From NCBI GenBank assembly GCA_964532085.1, contig CAZHHH010000040.1, positions 1-20,177 of the forward strand: DNA of 20,177 nt, read 5' to 3'. Positions within the stretch are counted from its first letter, which is position 1, and each line of letters opens with the position of its first letter. The notes beneath the pieces are model-generated. The model did no database searches. It was not told the origin of the DNA and saw only the letters and a list, made by a program, of their open reading frames with translations. The position numbers and the translations under genes were made by a program. Source of the DNA: CAZHHH01 sp964532085 (GTDB lineage Bacteria; Bacteroidota; Bacteroidia; Bacteroidales; Marinilabiliaceae). Below, piece by piece: positions 6,579-14,370 of this stretch.

Positions 6579-9074
6579 TTAAAAGAATAATCCTCCTACA
6601 TTATAAACTAAAAATGAAGCTATCCAGGCTAAACCAGTTGTGTAAACAACCGTAAATAGAGCCCACTTCCACGAGCCAGCTTCTTTATTTATAGCTGCAA
6701 TAACAGCTGCACAAGGAAAATATATTAGTATAAAAATCAAAAATGAGAGTGCAACTAATGGTGTAAAGACAGGTGTACCATCTTCATATTTATCATCTTG
6801 CAAACTCTTAATTAATTTTTTATTACCTATTTCATCTTCAACATCTGGGGAGTGATACAAAACACCGATTGTACTAACCACAATCTCTTTTGCAGCAACA
6901 CCACTTAAAATGCTAATACCCATTTTCCAATCAAAACCTAATGGACGTATTAGAGGCTCAATGGCGTGTCCCATTTTTCCAATTAAACTTTCCTCTTGTT
7001 GAAGTCTATGTTCTTTCTCTTCAATATGTTTTACCTCCTCTTCAAGCGTTGTTTCTAGCTCTTCAAAAGCTTCTTCATTTGTTATATATTCAGAAAGTGT
7101 TTCAAACTTCTGTTTTGCAGTTTCAATTTCGGTTAAGTGAGCATCATATTTGCTACTGTGACGTGGAAAATATCCTAAAAACCAGATAATTATTGATGCA
7201 ATTAAAATAATTCCACCCATCTTTTTCAAATATTGCTCTCCTTTGTGCCACATATGTCTTAATGTACTTCTCAAAGTCGGCATTCGATAGGGTGGAAGCT
7301 CCATAACAAAAGGTACTTGCTCTTTTGTTAATAATACTTTTTTGAAAATTAAAGCTATCAATGCAGCTATTAAAATTCCTATAGCATATAGTGAAAATAG
7401 AAGTGTACCAGGATGTTCAGGAAAAAATGCAGCAATAAACAGTATATAAACTGGCAGTCGTGCGCTACAAGACATAAATGGATTTATGAGTATTGTAATT
7501 AAGCGACTGTTTTTATCTTCAATGGTTCTAGTTGCCATAATTGCAGGCACATTACAACCAAAGCCCATTATTAAAGGGATAAAAGACTTTCCGTGAAGCC
7601 CAACTTTATTCATAACTTTATCCATTATAAAAGCTGCACGAGCCATATAGCCAGTGTCTTCCATAAATGAGATAAAGAAAAATAGAATTAAAATATTTGG
7701 CAGAAAGACAATAACCTCACCAACGCCGCCAATTACTCCATTTACAATTAAATCTTTAAAAGGACCATCCGTAAAGCTATTATTAATAAGTCTTGAAAGT
7801 GCAGCTACGCCAGCTTCAATCCAATCCATAGGATATTCTCCTAATACAAAGGTGGCTTGAAACATAAGGTACATAAATAAGAAAAAGAGCGGGAAACCTA
7901 TCAGTTTATGAGTCAAAAAATGGTCAATTGCTTCTGTTCTTCGCCTACGTTTTTCAGGATTCTCTTTATATGTCTCTTTTAATGCTCCAGCTATAAAAGC
8001 ATAACGAGCATCTGTTATAACAGTTTCTATATCTTCATTATAGGTCTTTTCAATATGTTTTTGCTCTTTCTGAACTTGATCGTTTAAAGTGCTAAAATCT
8101 ATATTTGAAATATATTTTTTATAACCTTCATCGCCTTCTAGAAGTTTGATAGCCATAAATCTAGGTGTTGTTACCAGATTTAATCTATCCTCTGATTCAA
8201 TTAAGTTTTCAATATTTGTAGCCGCTTGTTCTAGGTGATTGCCTAAATTTACTTTTACTAATTTATGATTTTGATCTTCATATTCAGTAATAACATTCTT
8301 CAGTAAAGTTGCAAGGCCTTTGCCACGTGAACCAACGGTTGGAACTATTGGAATTCCAAGCATCTTGCCCAAATGACGATAATTTAATTCATCACCACGC
8401 TTTTGTAAATCGTCATACATATTAAGTGCCATCACAACTTTTACATCCATATGCATAAGTTGCGTAGTTAAGTATAGATTTCTCTCCAGATTTGATGCAT
8501 CAACAACATTTATGACAATATCGGGCAGTTGCTCGCTAATATGTGTTCTAACGTATATCTCTTCAGGGCTATATGCCGAAAGTGAATAAGTTCCAGGTAA
8601 ATCAGATAAGTTTATTTTATAACCTTCAAAATCAAAAGAGCTAGTTTTAACATCAACTGTAACACCACCATAGTTTCCCACGTGTTCAAAAGAATCACTC
8701 AAATAATTGAAAATAGTAGTTTTTCCACAATTTGGATTTCCAACTAAAGCTACATTAATGGATTTTCTTTTATCTTTTACAGCCTTTTCAATGATTTTAT
8801 TATCTTCAACTGTCCCTAAAAATGTGGCTTCTGCAAATTGTTCAATTTTGCTAAGCGGAACAACTTCAATTAAGTGAGCCTCAGCTCGCCTAAGTGATAC
8901 ATTGTAGTTTAATATTTGGTATTCAATTGGGTCTTTAAGAGGTGCATTTTTAATAACTTTTACTTTTTTTCCTCTTAAAAAGCCCATTTCTAAAATTCGT
9001 CTTCTGAATGCACCATATCCTTTTATCTTTGCAATAATTGCTTCTTCCCCTGTGGCTAATTCAGCTAATGTCAT
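6579..9074 (-). CDS. feoB: FeoA-FeoB fusion, ferrous iron transporter
   Basis: An 831-residue inner-membrane Fe(II) transporter with FeoA fused in front. Residues 1-75 are the FeoA SH3-like domain (GAFRRRILEMGFLRG, then LRRAEAHLIEV). The GTPase domain shows G1 GNPNCGKT (112-119), G2 GGVTV (136-140), G3 DLPG (158-161) and G4 NMYD (218-221). The membrane part starts near 390 and has the core motifs GFGCNVP (504-510), SCSARLPVY (535-543) and FPCAA (786-790). Residues about 638-700 form a highly charged, probably coiled-coil insertion between two membrane segments. Fused FeoAB is usual in Bacteroidales. The FeoB-associated peptide gene follows. Transcription is likely from the promoter at 9133-9163; no clear Fur box was seen. 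Confidence 0.96.
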   Translation of the reverse strand: MTLAELATGEEAIIAKIKGYGAFRRRILEMGFLRGKKVKVIKNAPLKDPIEYQILNYNVSLRRAEAHLIEVVPLSKIEQFAEATFLGTVEDNKIIEKAVKDKRKSINVALVGNPNCGKTTIFNYLSDSFEHVGNYGGVTVDVKTSSFDFEGYKINLSDLPGTYSLSAYSPEEIYVRTHISEQLPDIVINVVDASNLERNLYLTTQLMHMDVKVVMALNMYDDLQKRGDELNYRHLGKMLGIPIVPTVGSRGKGLATLLKNVITEYEDQNHKLVKVNLGNHLEQAATNIENLIESEDRLNLVTTPRFMAIKLLEGDEGYKKYISNIDFSTLNDQVQKEQKHIEKTYNEDIETVITDARYAFIAGALKETYKENPEKRRRRTEAIDHFLTHKLIGFPLFFLFMYLMFQATFVLGEYPMDWIEAGVAALSRLINNSFTDGPFKDLIVNGVIGGVGEVIVFLPNILILFFFISFMEDTGYMARAAFIMDKVMNKVGLHGKSFIPLIMGFGCNVPAIMATRTIEDKNSRLITILINPFMSCSARLPVYILFIAAFFPEHPGTLLFSLYAIGILIAALIALIFKKVLLTKEQVPFVMELPPYRMPTLRSTLRHMWHKGEQYLKKMGGIILIASIIIWFLGYFPRHSSKYDAHLTEIETAKQKFETLSEYITNEEAFEELETTLEEEVKHIEEKEHRLQQEESLIGKMGHAIEPLIRPLGFDWKMGISILSGVAAKEIVVSTIGVLYHSPDVEDEIGNKKLIKSLQDDKYEDGTPVFTPLVALSFLIFILIYFPCAAVIAAINKEAGSWKWALFTVVYTTGLAWIASFLVYNVGGLFF

Positions 9075-9132
9075 ATTAAAAAGTTATATTTTGATATTGA
9101 ATGTAATAATCCCATTATTTTTAAAGATTATG

Positions 9133-9163
9133 CAAAAATAGTATTGTTATTGTCATAAATCAA
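9133..9163 (-). promoter_or_regulatory. Promoter of feoAB
   Basis: On the minus strand, TTG (9163-9161), a 20-nt spacer and TATTTTTG (9140-9133) match TAnnTTTG exactly. The ATG at 9074 leaves a leader of about 50 nt. Confidence 0.55.
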
Positions 9164-9241
9164 TCCCTATAAGTTGGTAGTTGTTTTTATTTAAACTTAA
9201 TTTACATAAGAATATGCGAAGTAAATTTTAAATATATATTA

Positions 9242-9535
9242 ATGAATAAAAATGTAAATATTGCGATTCAGATAGTTCCGCAATCAAAAGATGTAGATGC
9301 TTATGCAATTGTTGATAGTGCTATTTCAGTTATTGAACAGTCTGGTGTAAAATATCGTGTTACGCCATTTGAAACAGTGATGGAGGGGGAGTATAGTGAA
9401 CTAATGAAAATTGTAGAAAAAGTTCAAGAGGTATGTTATAGTGCTGGTGCAGACAGTATGTTGTGTTATTTAAAAATACAGAGTAATGCGACTAAAGATG
9501 TAACAATACTTGACAAAATGGAAAAGTATGATTAA
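9242..9535 (+). CDS. Thiamine-binding protein (MTH1187/YkoF-like, DUF77)
   Basis: A 97-residue ferredoxin-like-fold protein. The pattern is VNIAIQIVPQSK, AIVDSAISVIEQSGVKYRVTPFETVMEGEYSELMKIVEKVQEVCYSAGADSMLCYLKIQ. It matches the thiamine_BP (DUF77) family, whose members form beta-sheet oligomers and bind thiamine or related ligands in the cytoplasm. TPFETVMEGE is the most conserved stretch. Length is typical. It is divergent from feoAB (167-nt gap) and ends in a palindrome shared with the convergent DUF3276 gene. No thiamine riboswitch is visible upstream, so a role in thiamine handling rests on the family alone. Confidence 0.85.
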   Translation: MNKNVNIAIQIVPQSKDVDAYAIVDSAISVIEQSGVKYRVTPFETVMEGEYSELMKIVEKVQEVCYSAGADSMLCYLKIQSNATKDVTILDKMEKYD

Positions 9536-9572
9536 TAAAAAAGCCGGTTTAAAACCGGCTTTTTTATTAATC
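9530..9572. terminator. Bidirectional terminator, 43-bp perfect palindrome
   Basis: Bases 9530-9550 are the exact reverse complement of 9552-9572, around a single central A (9551). The GC core GCCGGT/ACCGGC is flanked by A6 and T6 runs, so a hairpin with a U-tract forms whichever way it is transcribed. The stop codons of both convergent genes (9533-9535 on plus, 9569-9567 on minus) lie inside the palindrome. Confidence 0.92.
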
Positions 9573-9929
9573 GTTTAAATCTTCGAAACTCATATTTGCA
9601 ATTTTTGTTTCAATGTCAGATTTGTTTTCAGTTTGTATAGGAGTCTCTTCTGTATTACTTAAAAGACTTTCTTTGATGTAGTTTATAGTTTCCATCAATC
9701 CTTCTGAAAATTTCTCGAAATCCTCCTTATAAAGGAATAATTTGTGTTTTTCAAAAAAGAATTTTCCATTCTCTTCATATCTTTTTTTGCTCTCTGTGAT
9801 AGTTAGATAATAGTCATTTCTTCTTGTTGCTTTGACATCAAAAAAGTAAGTTCTTTTCCCCGCTCTAATTGTTTTTGAGAAAATGTCATCTCTTTGCTCG
9901 AAATTATCCATCTTGTCAATTCCTTCCAT
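9567..9929 (-). CDS. DUF3276 PUR-like nucleic-acid-binding protein
   Basis: A 120-residue protein with the DUF3276 core DDIFSKTIRAGKRTYFFDVKATRRNDYYLTITESKK (about residues 14-49), followed by a second strand region FEKHKLFLYKEDFEKFSEGL and an acidic, probably disordered tail ending SFEDLND. The fold corresponds to the PUR-alpha repeat, which binds single-stranded DNA or RNA. Members are widespread in Bacteroidota, and a spirochaete relative acts as a nucleic-acid-binding regulator. Two starts are possible: ATG 9929 (given) or the in-frame ATG 9911 (MDNFEQ). The gene converges on the thiamine-binding gene and shares its terminator. What it regulates is unknown. Confidence 0.85.
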   Translation of the reverse strand: MEGIDKMDNFEQRDDIFSKTIRAGKRTYFFDVKATRRNDYYLTITESKKRYEENGKFFFEKHKLFLYKEDFEKFSEGLMETINYIKESLLSNTEETPIQTENKSDIETKIANMSFEDLND

Positions 9930-10101
9930 CTCACAAAATTTTAATTAATAAAGTTTTTTAAGGTTAATAATGGTTCAAATATCTGATATTTTTTTTAATA
10001 TTCCTACTTTTTAGTTAGTTATTAGTATCTTATGATAGATACTTTGTGTTTTTTTAATCTTTAATAGTCAACAAATATAATTTTCTTTAAAATTTATTTT
10101 A

Positions 10102-10135
10102 TTTGTGGTTTAATAATAAAAAAGAGCTATTTTTG
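10102..10135 (+). promoter_or_regulatory. Promoter of nusB-yajC
   Basis: TTTG (10102-10105), a 22-nt spacer and TATTTTTG (10128-10135) match TAnnTTTG exactly. The spacer is slightly long. The nusB ATG lies 41 nt downstream. Confidence 0.5.
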
Positions 10136-10176
10136 CCGTAATAAAATCGATTAATATATTTAAAGTTCTTTGAGAA

Positions 10177-11124
10177 ATGTTAAGTAGAAGATTGTTAAGA
10201 GTGAAAGTGATGCAAATAATGTATTCATATAATCAGAATAATGAAAATGACTTAAAGCTTGCATCAAATGAGTTATTACGCAGTATATCCAAGTCTTACG
10301 AACTATATAACTTAATTCTACTTTTGATGCTAGAATTAAAACTTTTAGCCGAAAAACGTATAGAAATAGGCAAAAATAAACGAATGCCTACACCTGAGGA
10401 GTTAAATCCTAATACGAAATTTATAGACAATCTTTTATTAAATCAGTTATCTGAAAATGAAGATTTATTAAGATATATTGATGCCACAGGCCTTTCGTGG
10501 ACACAAGATCCAGAGTTTATAGTAGAAATTTATAATGAAGTTATAAAAAGTGATTTATATCTTGCTTATATGGCAGAAGAAACCACCTCTTATGATGCGG
10601 ATCGAAGATTTTTAGTAAAACTTGTAGAAAAGGTTATTGGACAATACCTACCGCTATATTCACTGTTTGAAGATATGTCTATTTGGTGGAATGACGAGTC
10701 AGAGTTTATTGTTAGTATGATTATTAAAACTTTTAAAGAGTTTAATCAGGCTAATGCTGAAAAACATAGATTGTTAAAGCCAATAGATTTTAATGATAAA
10801 GATTCTGATAGTGATGTGAATTTCATTAAAACATTGTTGGAAAAATCAATTTTAAATAGAGATAAATATAACGAATTAATTAAAAAATACTCTATTAATT
10901 GGGAGCACGAACGTGTCTCTGTTATGGATACTATATTAATGCACATAGCTTTAACAGAAATTATTGAGTTCCCGCTTATTCCGCTTAAAGTAACATTGAA
11001 CGAATATATCGAAATTGCAAAACACTATTCTACTCCGAAAAGTGGAACTTTTATTAATGGAATTTTGGATAAAATTGCAGAACATTTGATAAAAGAGGAG
11101 CAAATAACAAAATATGAAAAGTAA
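10177..11124 (+). CDS. nusB: Transcription antitermination protein NusB (long Bacteroidota form)
   Basis: A 315-residue protein, about twice the length of E. coli NusB but normal for Bacteroidota. It starts with the NusB-type MLSRRLLRVKVMQIMYSYNQ. A lineage-specific middle follows (rich in charged and aromatic residues, about 40-205). The conserved NusB C-terminal half comes last: NWEHERVSVMDTILMHIALTEIIEFPLIPLKVTLNEYIEIAKHYSTPKSGTFINGILDKIAEHL. NusB with NusE (S10) binds boxA RNA and promotes antitermination in rRNA operons. It is followed 53 nt downstream by yajC, a conserved neighbour in this phylum. Confidence 0.93.
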   Translation: MLSRRLLRVKVMQIMYSYNQNNENDLKLASNELLRSISKSYELYNLILLLMLELKLLAEKRIEIGKNKRMPTPEELNPNTKFIDNLLLNQLSENEDLLRYIDATGLSWTQDPEFIVEIYNEVIKSDLYLAYMAEETTSYDADRRFLVKLVEKVIGQYLPLYSLFEDMSIWWNDESEFIVSMIIKTFKEFNQANAEKHRLLKPIDFNDKDSDSDVNFIKTLLEKSILNRDKYNELIKKYSINWEHERVSVMDTILMHIALTEIIEFPLIPLKVTLNEYIEIAKHYSTPKSGTFINGILDKIAEHLIKEEQITKYEK

Positions 11125-11177
11125 ATTTACTAAATTTACAAATTGATATAAAAACTAAATTTTTAAAATAGTATAAT

Positions 11178-11492
11178 ATGTTAAATACATTTTTAGCTTT
11201 AGCACCAGAAGCACAACAAGGAAGTGCGTTAATGAGTTTTTTACCATTCTTATTAATTATAGTAGTTTTCTACTTTTTTATGATTCGTCCTCAAATGAAG
11301 AGACAGAAAGAGTTAAGAGCATATCGTGAAGCTCTTAAAAAAGGAGATAAAATTATAACTACTGGCGGAATTTATGGAAAAGTTTCGGAAATTAAAGACG
11401 CATACGTTACAGTAGAAATTGCTGATGGTGTAAAGATTAAAGTTGATAAGTCTGCAATAGTTCAAAGTATGAATGATGCTGTAAATAAATAA
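11178..11492 (+). CDS. yajC: Preprotein translocase subunit YajC
   Basis: A 104-residue single-pass inner-membrane protein of the Sec-associated SecDF-YajC complex. It has a short N-terminal periplasmic part, one helix (about residues 19-35, FLPFLLIIVVFYFFMI), then the hallmark RPQMKRQKE. A cytoplasmic domain with KKGDKIITTGGIYGKVSEI and VKIKVDKSAI completes it. Length and motif order are typical. It is the second gene after nusB and ends in an intrinsic terminator. Confidence 0.95.
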   Translation: MLNTFLALAPEAQQGSALMSFLPFLLIIVVFYFFMIRPQMKRQKELRAYREALKKGDKIITTGGIYGKVSEIKDAYVTVEIADGVKIKVDKSAIVQSMNDAVNK

Positions 11493-11515
11493 ATTTACTG
11501 AAAAGATTAAAAATG

Positions 11516-11549
11516 GCCAACAGCTGATTATTTAGTTGTTGGCTTTTTT
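11516..11549 (+). terminator. Intrinsic terminator after yajC
   Basis: A 10-bp stem (11516-11525, GCCAACAGCT, with 11534-11543; one G-T wobble), an 8-nt loop and six T (11544-11549), starting 24 nt past the yajC stop. Confidence 0.85.
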
Positions 11550-11709
11550 ATTTAATACAATTTACTAATTTAGTATTAAGAATTATCCTAAATTTATGGT
11601 GTCTGCATTTTAAATATAAATGTAAACAGTTGCCATTTTATAAATTGTGATGAAAATTGCGAAAAATATTTAGGGACTTTTGAGATTATATTATCCAAAA
11701 AACAGGTTG

Positions 11710-12726
11710 ATGGAAGCAATAAAAAAATATTATGAAAAAATAATTGATAGAATTGTTAAAAACAAGTTTTTTATAAGAGTTAAAACATTTTTTCTACAAA
11801 AGGATGTAATTGTTTTTATGGTTTTCGTAATTATATCAACATTTATTTGGCTTTTTAATGCGCTAAGGAATGATTTTACTTATGAATATAATTTAAAAGT
11901 GAAGTTGACAAATATTCCTGAAGAGATGATTTTGCTTAGCCCTTCAACACAGAAACTTGATGTTAAAATTGAGGGGGTGGGGTATAGTCTTATTCGCCAA
12001 GCTATATCTAATAAAATGTCACCTATAAGTTATGATGTCTCTAAATTACATATATCTAAAAACAAGGGTCATTATTTATTGGCATCAGATCAATATGATA
12101 AAATATTAAGTCAGTTGCTCGTTGGAGTTGACTTATTGAAAGTTTCTCCAGATACCTTATGTATAAAATTGGAGCCTAAAGCATATAAAAAATTGGCCGT
12201 TAAATTTGATGGTGAACTTAGTTTTCAAAAGCAATATACTTTGTCTGATGAAATAAAATTTACACCTGATTCAGTTCTAGTTTCTGGATATAATGAGATA
12301 ATAGACACTATGCAATATGTTTATACATCTTTTCAAAGGTTTTTTGATGTTTCTGATACTATAAAAAAGAGTATTTCTTTAAAAAAGGAGAGAACCATTG
12401 AATACTCTTGTGATAAAGTAAATTTAATTGCTCCAGTAGAACTTTTTACTGAAAAAAGTATTGTTGTTCCCATAGAAAATCCAGATTTGAATGATTCAGT
12501 GCGATTAAAATTATTTCCACCTGATATTAAAATCGTTTTTAGAACAGGAATGAGCAAATTTGATAAAATTAACGAGAAAGATTTTAGCATAACTGTTGAT
12601 AATCAATCCCTCCTTAATGATGAACGACCACAGCGATTAAAAGTTAAACTTGAATATGATAATCCGTTTATTCAAAGAGTTGATTTTTCTCCTATATATG
12701 TTGATTATCTATTAGAAAAAAAATAA
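11710..12726 (+). CDS. YbbR-domain (CdaR-like) membrane-anchored protein
   Basis: A 338-residue protein with a basic N-terminus, one membrane helix (about residues 32-50, DVIVFMVFVIISTFIWLFNALRN) and a long extracytoplasmic part. That part has YbbR-like beta repeats: YEYNLKVKLTNIPEEMILL, KLDVKIEGVGYSLIR and FTPDSVLVSGYNEIIDTM. In Firmicutes, YbbR/CdaR proteins regulate the c-di-AMP cyclase CdaA. Here no cdaA is adjacent, so that role is not implied. I use ATG 11710; a TTG 30 nt upstream (11680) is in frame but has no supporting homology that I can see. It is followed 1 nt later by coaE, the usual Bacteroidota order yajC-ybbR-coaE. Confidence 0.82.
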   Translation: MEAIKKYYEKIIDRIVKNKFFIRVKTFFLQKDVIVFMVFVIISTFIWLFNALRNDFTYEYNLKVKLTNIPEEMILLSPSTQKLDVKIEGVGYSLIRQAISNKMSPISYDVSKLHISKNKGHYLLASDQYDKILSQLLVGVDLLKVSPDTLCIKLEPKAYKKLAVKFDGELSFQKQYTLSDEIKFTPDSVLVSGYNEIIDTMQYVYTSFQRFFDVSDTIKKSISLKKERTIEYSCDKVNLIAPVELFTEKSIVVPIENPDLNDSVRLKLFPPDIKIVFRTGMSKFDKINEKDFSITVDNQSLLNDERPQRLKVKLEYDNPFIQRVDFSPIYVDYLLEKK

Positions 12727-12727
12727 T

Positions 12728-13324
12728 ATGAACGATGTTATCAAAATTGGTTTAACAGGTGGAATAGGTAGCGGAAAGACCACTATTTCAAAGATATTTG
12801 AGTTGTTAGGTATTCCTGTTTATAATTCAGATTCTAATGCAAAAAGATTGATTAATAGTGATGAGGATTTGATTAATCTTTATAAAAAACTGTTTGGTGC
12901 CGATGTGTATGATGGTGGGGAGTTAAATACAAAAAAGGTTGCTGAAATTATATTTACCAATCAAGATATACTTACTCAAGTTGAGAAGATGGTTCATAAA
13001 GCTGTTAGAGATGATTTTGAAAAATGGGCAAAGTATCAAAAAAGCAACTTCGTAATGAATGAAGCGGCTATAATGTTTGAAAGTGGTGGAGATAAAAATA
13101 TGGATTATATTATAACCGTATATGCCCCTAAAGAGCTACGCATACAACGAGTAGTTAATAGAGATGATGTTACAGAGAAGCAGGTGCTGAATAGAATGTC
13201 TAAGCAATGGGAAGATCAATTGAAAATTCAAAATAGCCACTTTGTTATCTATGCAGATGAAAATAAAATGGTTATTCCTCAAGTATTAAATATTATAAGT
13301 GAAATTCACGAAAAGCATAGATAG
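12728..13324 (+). CDS. coaE: Dephospho-CoA kinase
   Basis: A 198-residue kinase for the last step of coenzyme A synthesis, phosphorylating the 3'-hydroxyl of the ribose in dephospho-CoA. The P-loop is GLTGGIGSGKTTIS (residues 8-21). Asp35 lies in VYNSDSNAKRL. The CoA-side helix shows NEAAIMFESGGDKNMD. The lid region is ELRIQRVVNRDDVTEKQVLNRMSKQ. Length is typical. It starts 1 nt after ybbR and is the last gene before the 1.08-kb repeat region. No terminator is obvious right after the stop; the first strong hairpin is at 13584. Confidence 0.95.
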   Translation: MNDVIKIGLTGGIGSGKTTISKIFELLGIPVYNSDSNAKRLINSDEDLINLYKKLFGADVYDGGELNTKKVAEIIFTNQDILTQVEKMVHKAVRDDFEKWAKYQKSNFVMNEAAIMFESGGDKNMDYIITVYAPKELRIQRVVNRDDVTEKQVLNRMSKQWEDQLKIQNSHFVIYADENKMVIPQVLNIISEIHEKHR

Positions 13325-13488
13325 CCTGGAGGTTACTAATTTTTATTTTTTTAAGGTATTATCACTTAGTGTTGTATATACAAGTATTTAGTCTATCTCT
13401 TATCTATTCTTTGTTATATAGTTTTTTATAATAAATAATTTTATTATTGTGAGTTAAAGACTGTTAAATGTGTCTTGTTTAATAAGAA

Positions 13489-13611
13489 TTTTTGATAAAA
13501 TTGCATTATAGTTTGATTAACGAATCGAATTATAGGACAAAAAGCAATTTTTTTCATAAGTAAGGTTAAGGTTAAAGTTAAGGTAAAAGAGAGGTGCTCA
13601 CCTCTCTTTTA
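13489..13611 (+). repeat. Cassette core, copy 1
   Basis: The core runs from TTTTTGATAAAATTGC to the end of the terminator hairpin. It contains a stem-loop (arms 13507-13517 and 13524-13534), the T7 tract, the tract GTAAGGTTAAGGTTAAAG and the hairpin 13584-13611. Compared with copy 3 it differs at 3 positions in the first 95 or so bases. The possible start codon of the small frame is ATT here, not ATG. Confidence 0.85.
13584..13611 (+). terminator. Terminator hairpin, copy 1 core
   Basis: A 12-bp stem (13584-13595 with 13600-13611; arm TAAAAGAGAGGT), a GCTC loop and a following T-rich run. Flanking A and T runs make it plausible in both directions. Confidence 0.8.
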
Positions 13612-13670
13612 TTTTTTAGCTAAATTTAGAATAGAATTTTCATAATTAAGATCAGGGTTAAAATATAACT

Positions 13671-13701
13671 GGTTCTCTCTTTTTTAGGGAGAACCTTTTT
13701 T
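13671..13701 (+). terminator. Second terminator hairpin, unit 1
   Basis: A 9-bp stem GGTTCTCTC (13671-13679) with GGGAGAACC (13687-13695; one T-G wobble), a 7-nt loop and six T (13696-13701). A weaker hairpin follows at 13709-13740. Confidence 0.75.
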
Positions 13702-13872
13702 GTTTTTAAAAAGGGTAATAATAGTTAGAGTTACCTTTTTGTATTTTTTTAAAGTATAAGATTTGTTCTTTTAAACTTTATAGCCTTATATTGAGGTTGT
13801 TATGAGGTTGAGTGATTGTTTTTATATTTATGTATAGTTAAACTCTGTTAAACTTGCAAATTATATTGAAAC

Positions 13873-13994
13873 TTTTTGATAAACTTGCAGTATAATTTGA
13901 TGAACGAATCGAATTATAGGACAAAAGCAATTTTTTTCATAAGTAAGGTTAAGGTTAAAGTTAAGGATAAAAGAGAGGTTCGCCTCTCTTTTAT
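13873..13994 (+). repeat. Cassette core, copy 2
   Basis: Same organisation as the other copies, with a stem-loop at 13891-13901/13908-13918 and a terminator at 13967-13994. One A is missing from the A5 run seen in copies 1 and 3. That shifts the small reading frame so that it runs from ATG 13900 to the stop at 14029-14031 (43 codons). Confidence 0.85.
13967..13994 (+). terminator. Terminator hairpin, copy 2 core
   Basis: A 12-bp stem (13967-13978 with 13983-13994) closed by a TTCG tetraloop. The sequence is of the same AAAAGAGAGG type as in the other copies. Confidence 0.8.
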
Positions 13995-14054
13995 TTATGA
14001 AAAATCAAAGTTAGAAGGTAAATTTTCATAATAATAGGTTTAGGGTTAGGAAAT

Positions 14055-14095
14055 AATTGGTTCTCTCTTTATAGAAGTGGGAACCAATTTTTTTT
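14055..14095 (+). terminator. Second terminator hairpin, unit 2
   Basis: An 11-bp stem (14055-14065, AATTGGTTCTC, with 14079-14089; one T-G wobble), a 13-nt loop and a T8 tract (14088-14095). Confidence 0.75.
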
Positions 14096-14306
14096 GTCTT
14101 TATTTTCGAATGAAACTAGAGCAATATTGGTAGAAGTTACCTTTTTTGATTTTTTTAAGGTATAGTGGGTAGTAGAGTTTGTTTTAGTTTGTTGATTTTT
14201 AGTGTGTTGGGTGATTTTTGTGTGATGGTTTTTTATTTGCATGGTTAATGTCTGTTAAATATCCAAATATTATCATATATTTTTGATAAACTTGCATTAT
14301 AGTTTG

Positions 14307-14354
14307 ATGAACGAATCAAATTATAGGACAAAAAGCAATTTTTTTCATAAGTAA
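14307..14354 (+). other. Possible 15-codon frame in cassette core copy 3
   Basis: ATG at 14307 opens MNESNYRTKSNFFHK, stopping at TAA 14352-14354. The terminator follows 16 nt later, an arrangement like a leader peptide or a very small protein. The single difference from copy 1 inside the codons after the first (TCG/TCA, Ser4) is synonymous. Copy 1 has ATT in place of ATG, and copy 2 is frameshifted at codon 9-10. There is no Shine-Dalgarno sequence, and the ATG overlaps the conserved stem-loop. This may simply be chance. Confidence 0.2.
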
Positions 14355-14370
14355 GGTTAAGGTTAAAGTT

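Noticed and set aside
9133..9170. Fur box at the feoAB promoter
   Set aside because: The ATTGTTATTGTCATAAAT stretch is reminiscent but lacks the inverted symmetry of a Fur site.
9075..9241. Thiamine riboswitch upstream of the thiamine-binding gene
   Set aside because: None of the conserved TPP-aptamer segments (such as CTGAGA) are present in the short leader.
13489..13515. Bacteroides-type promoter in each cassette core (TTTTTG with TATAGTTTG)
   Set aside because: The two elements are only about 13 nt apart where about 20 is expected, and TAnnTTTG is not matched exactly (three bases between TA and TTTG).
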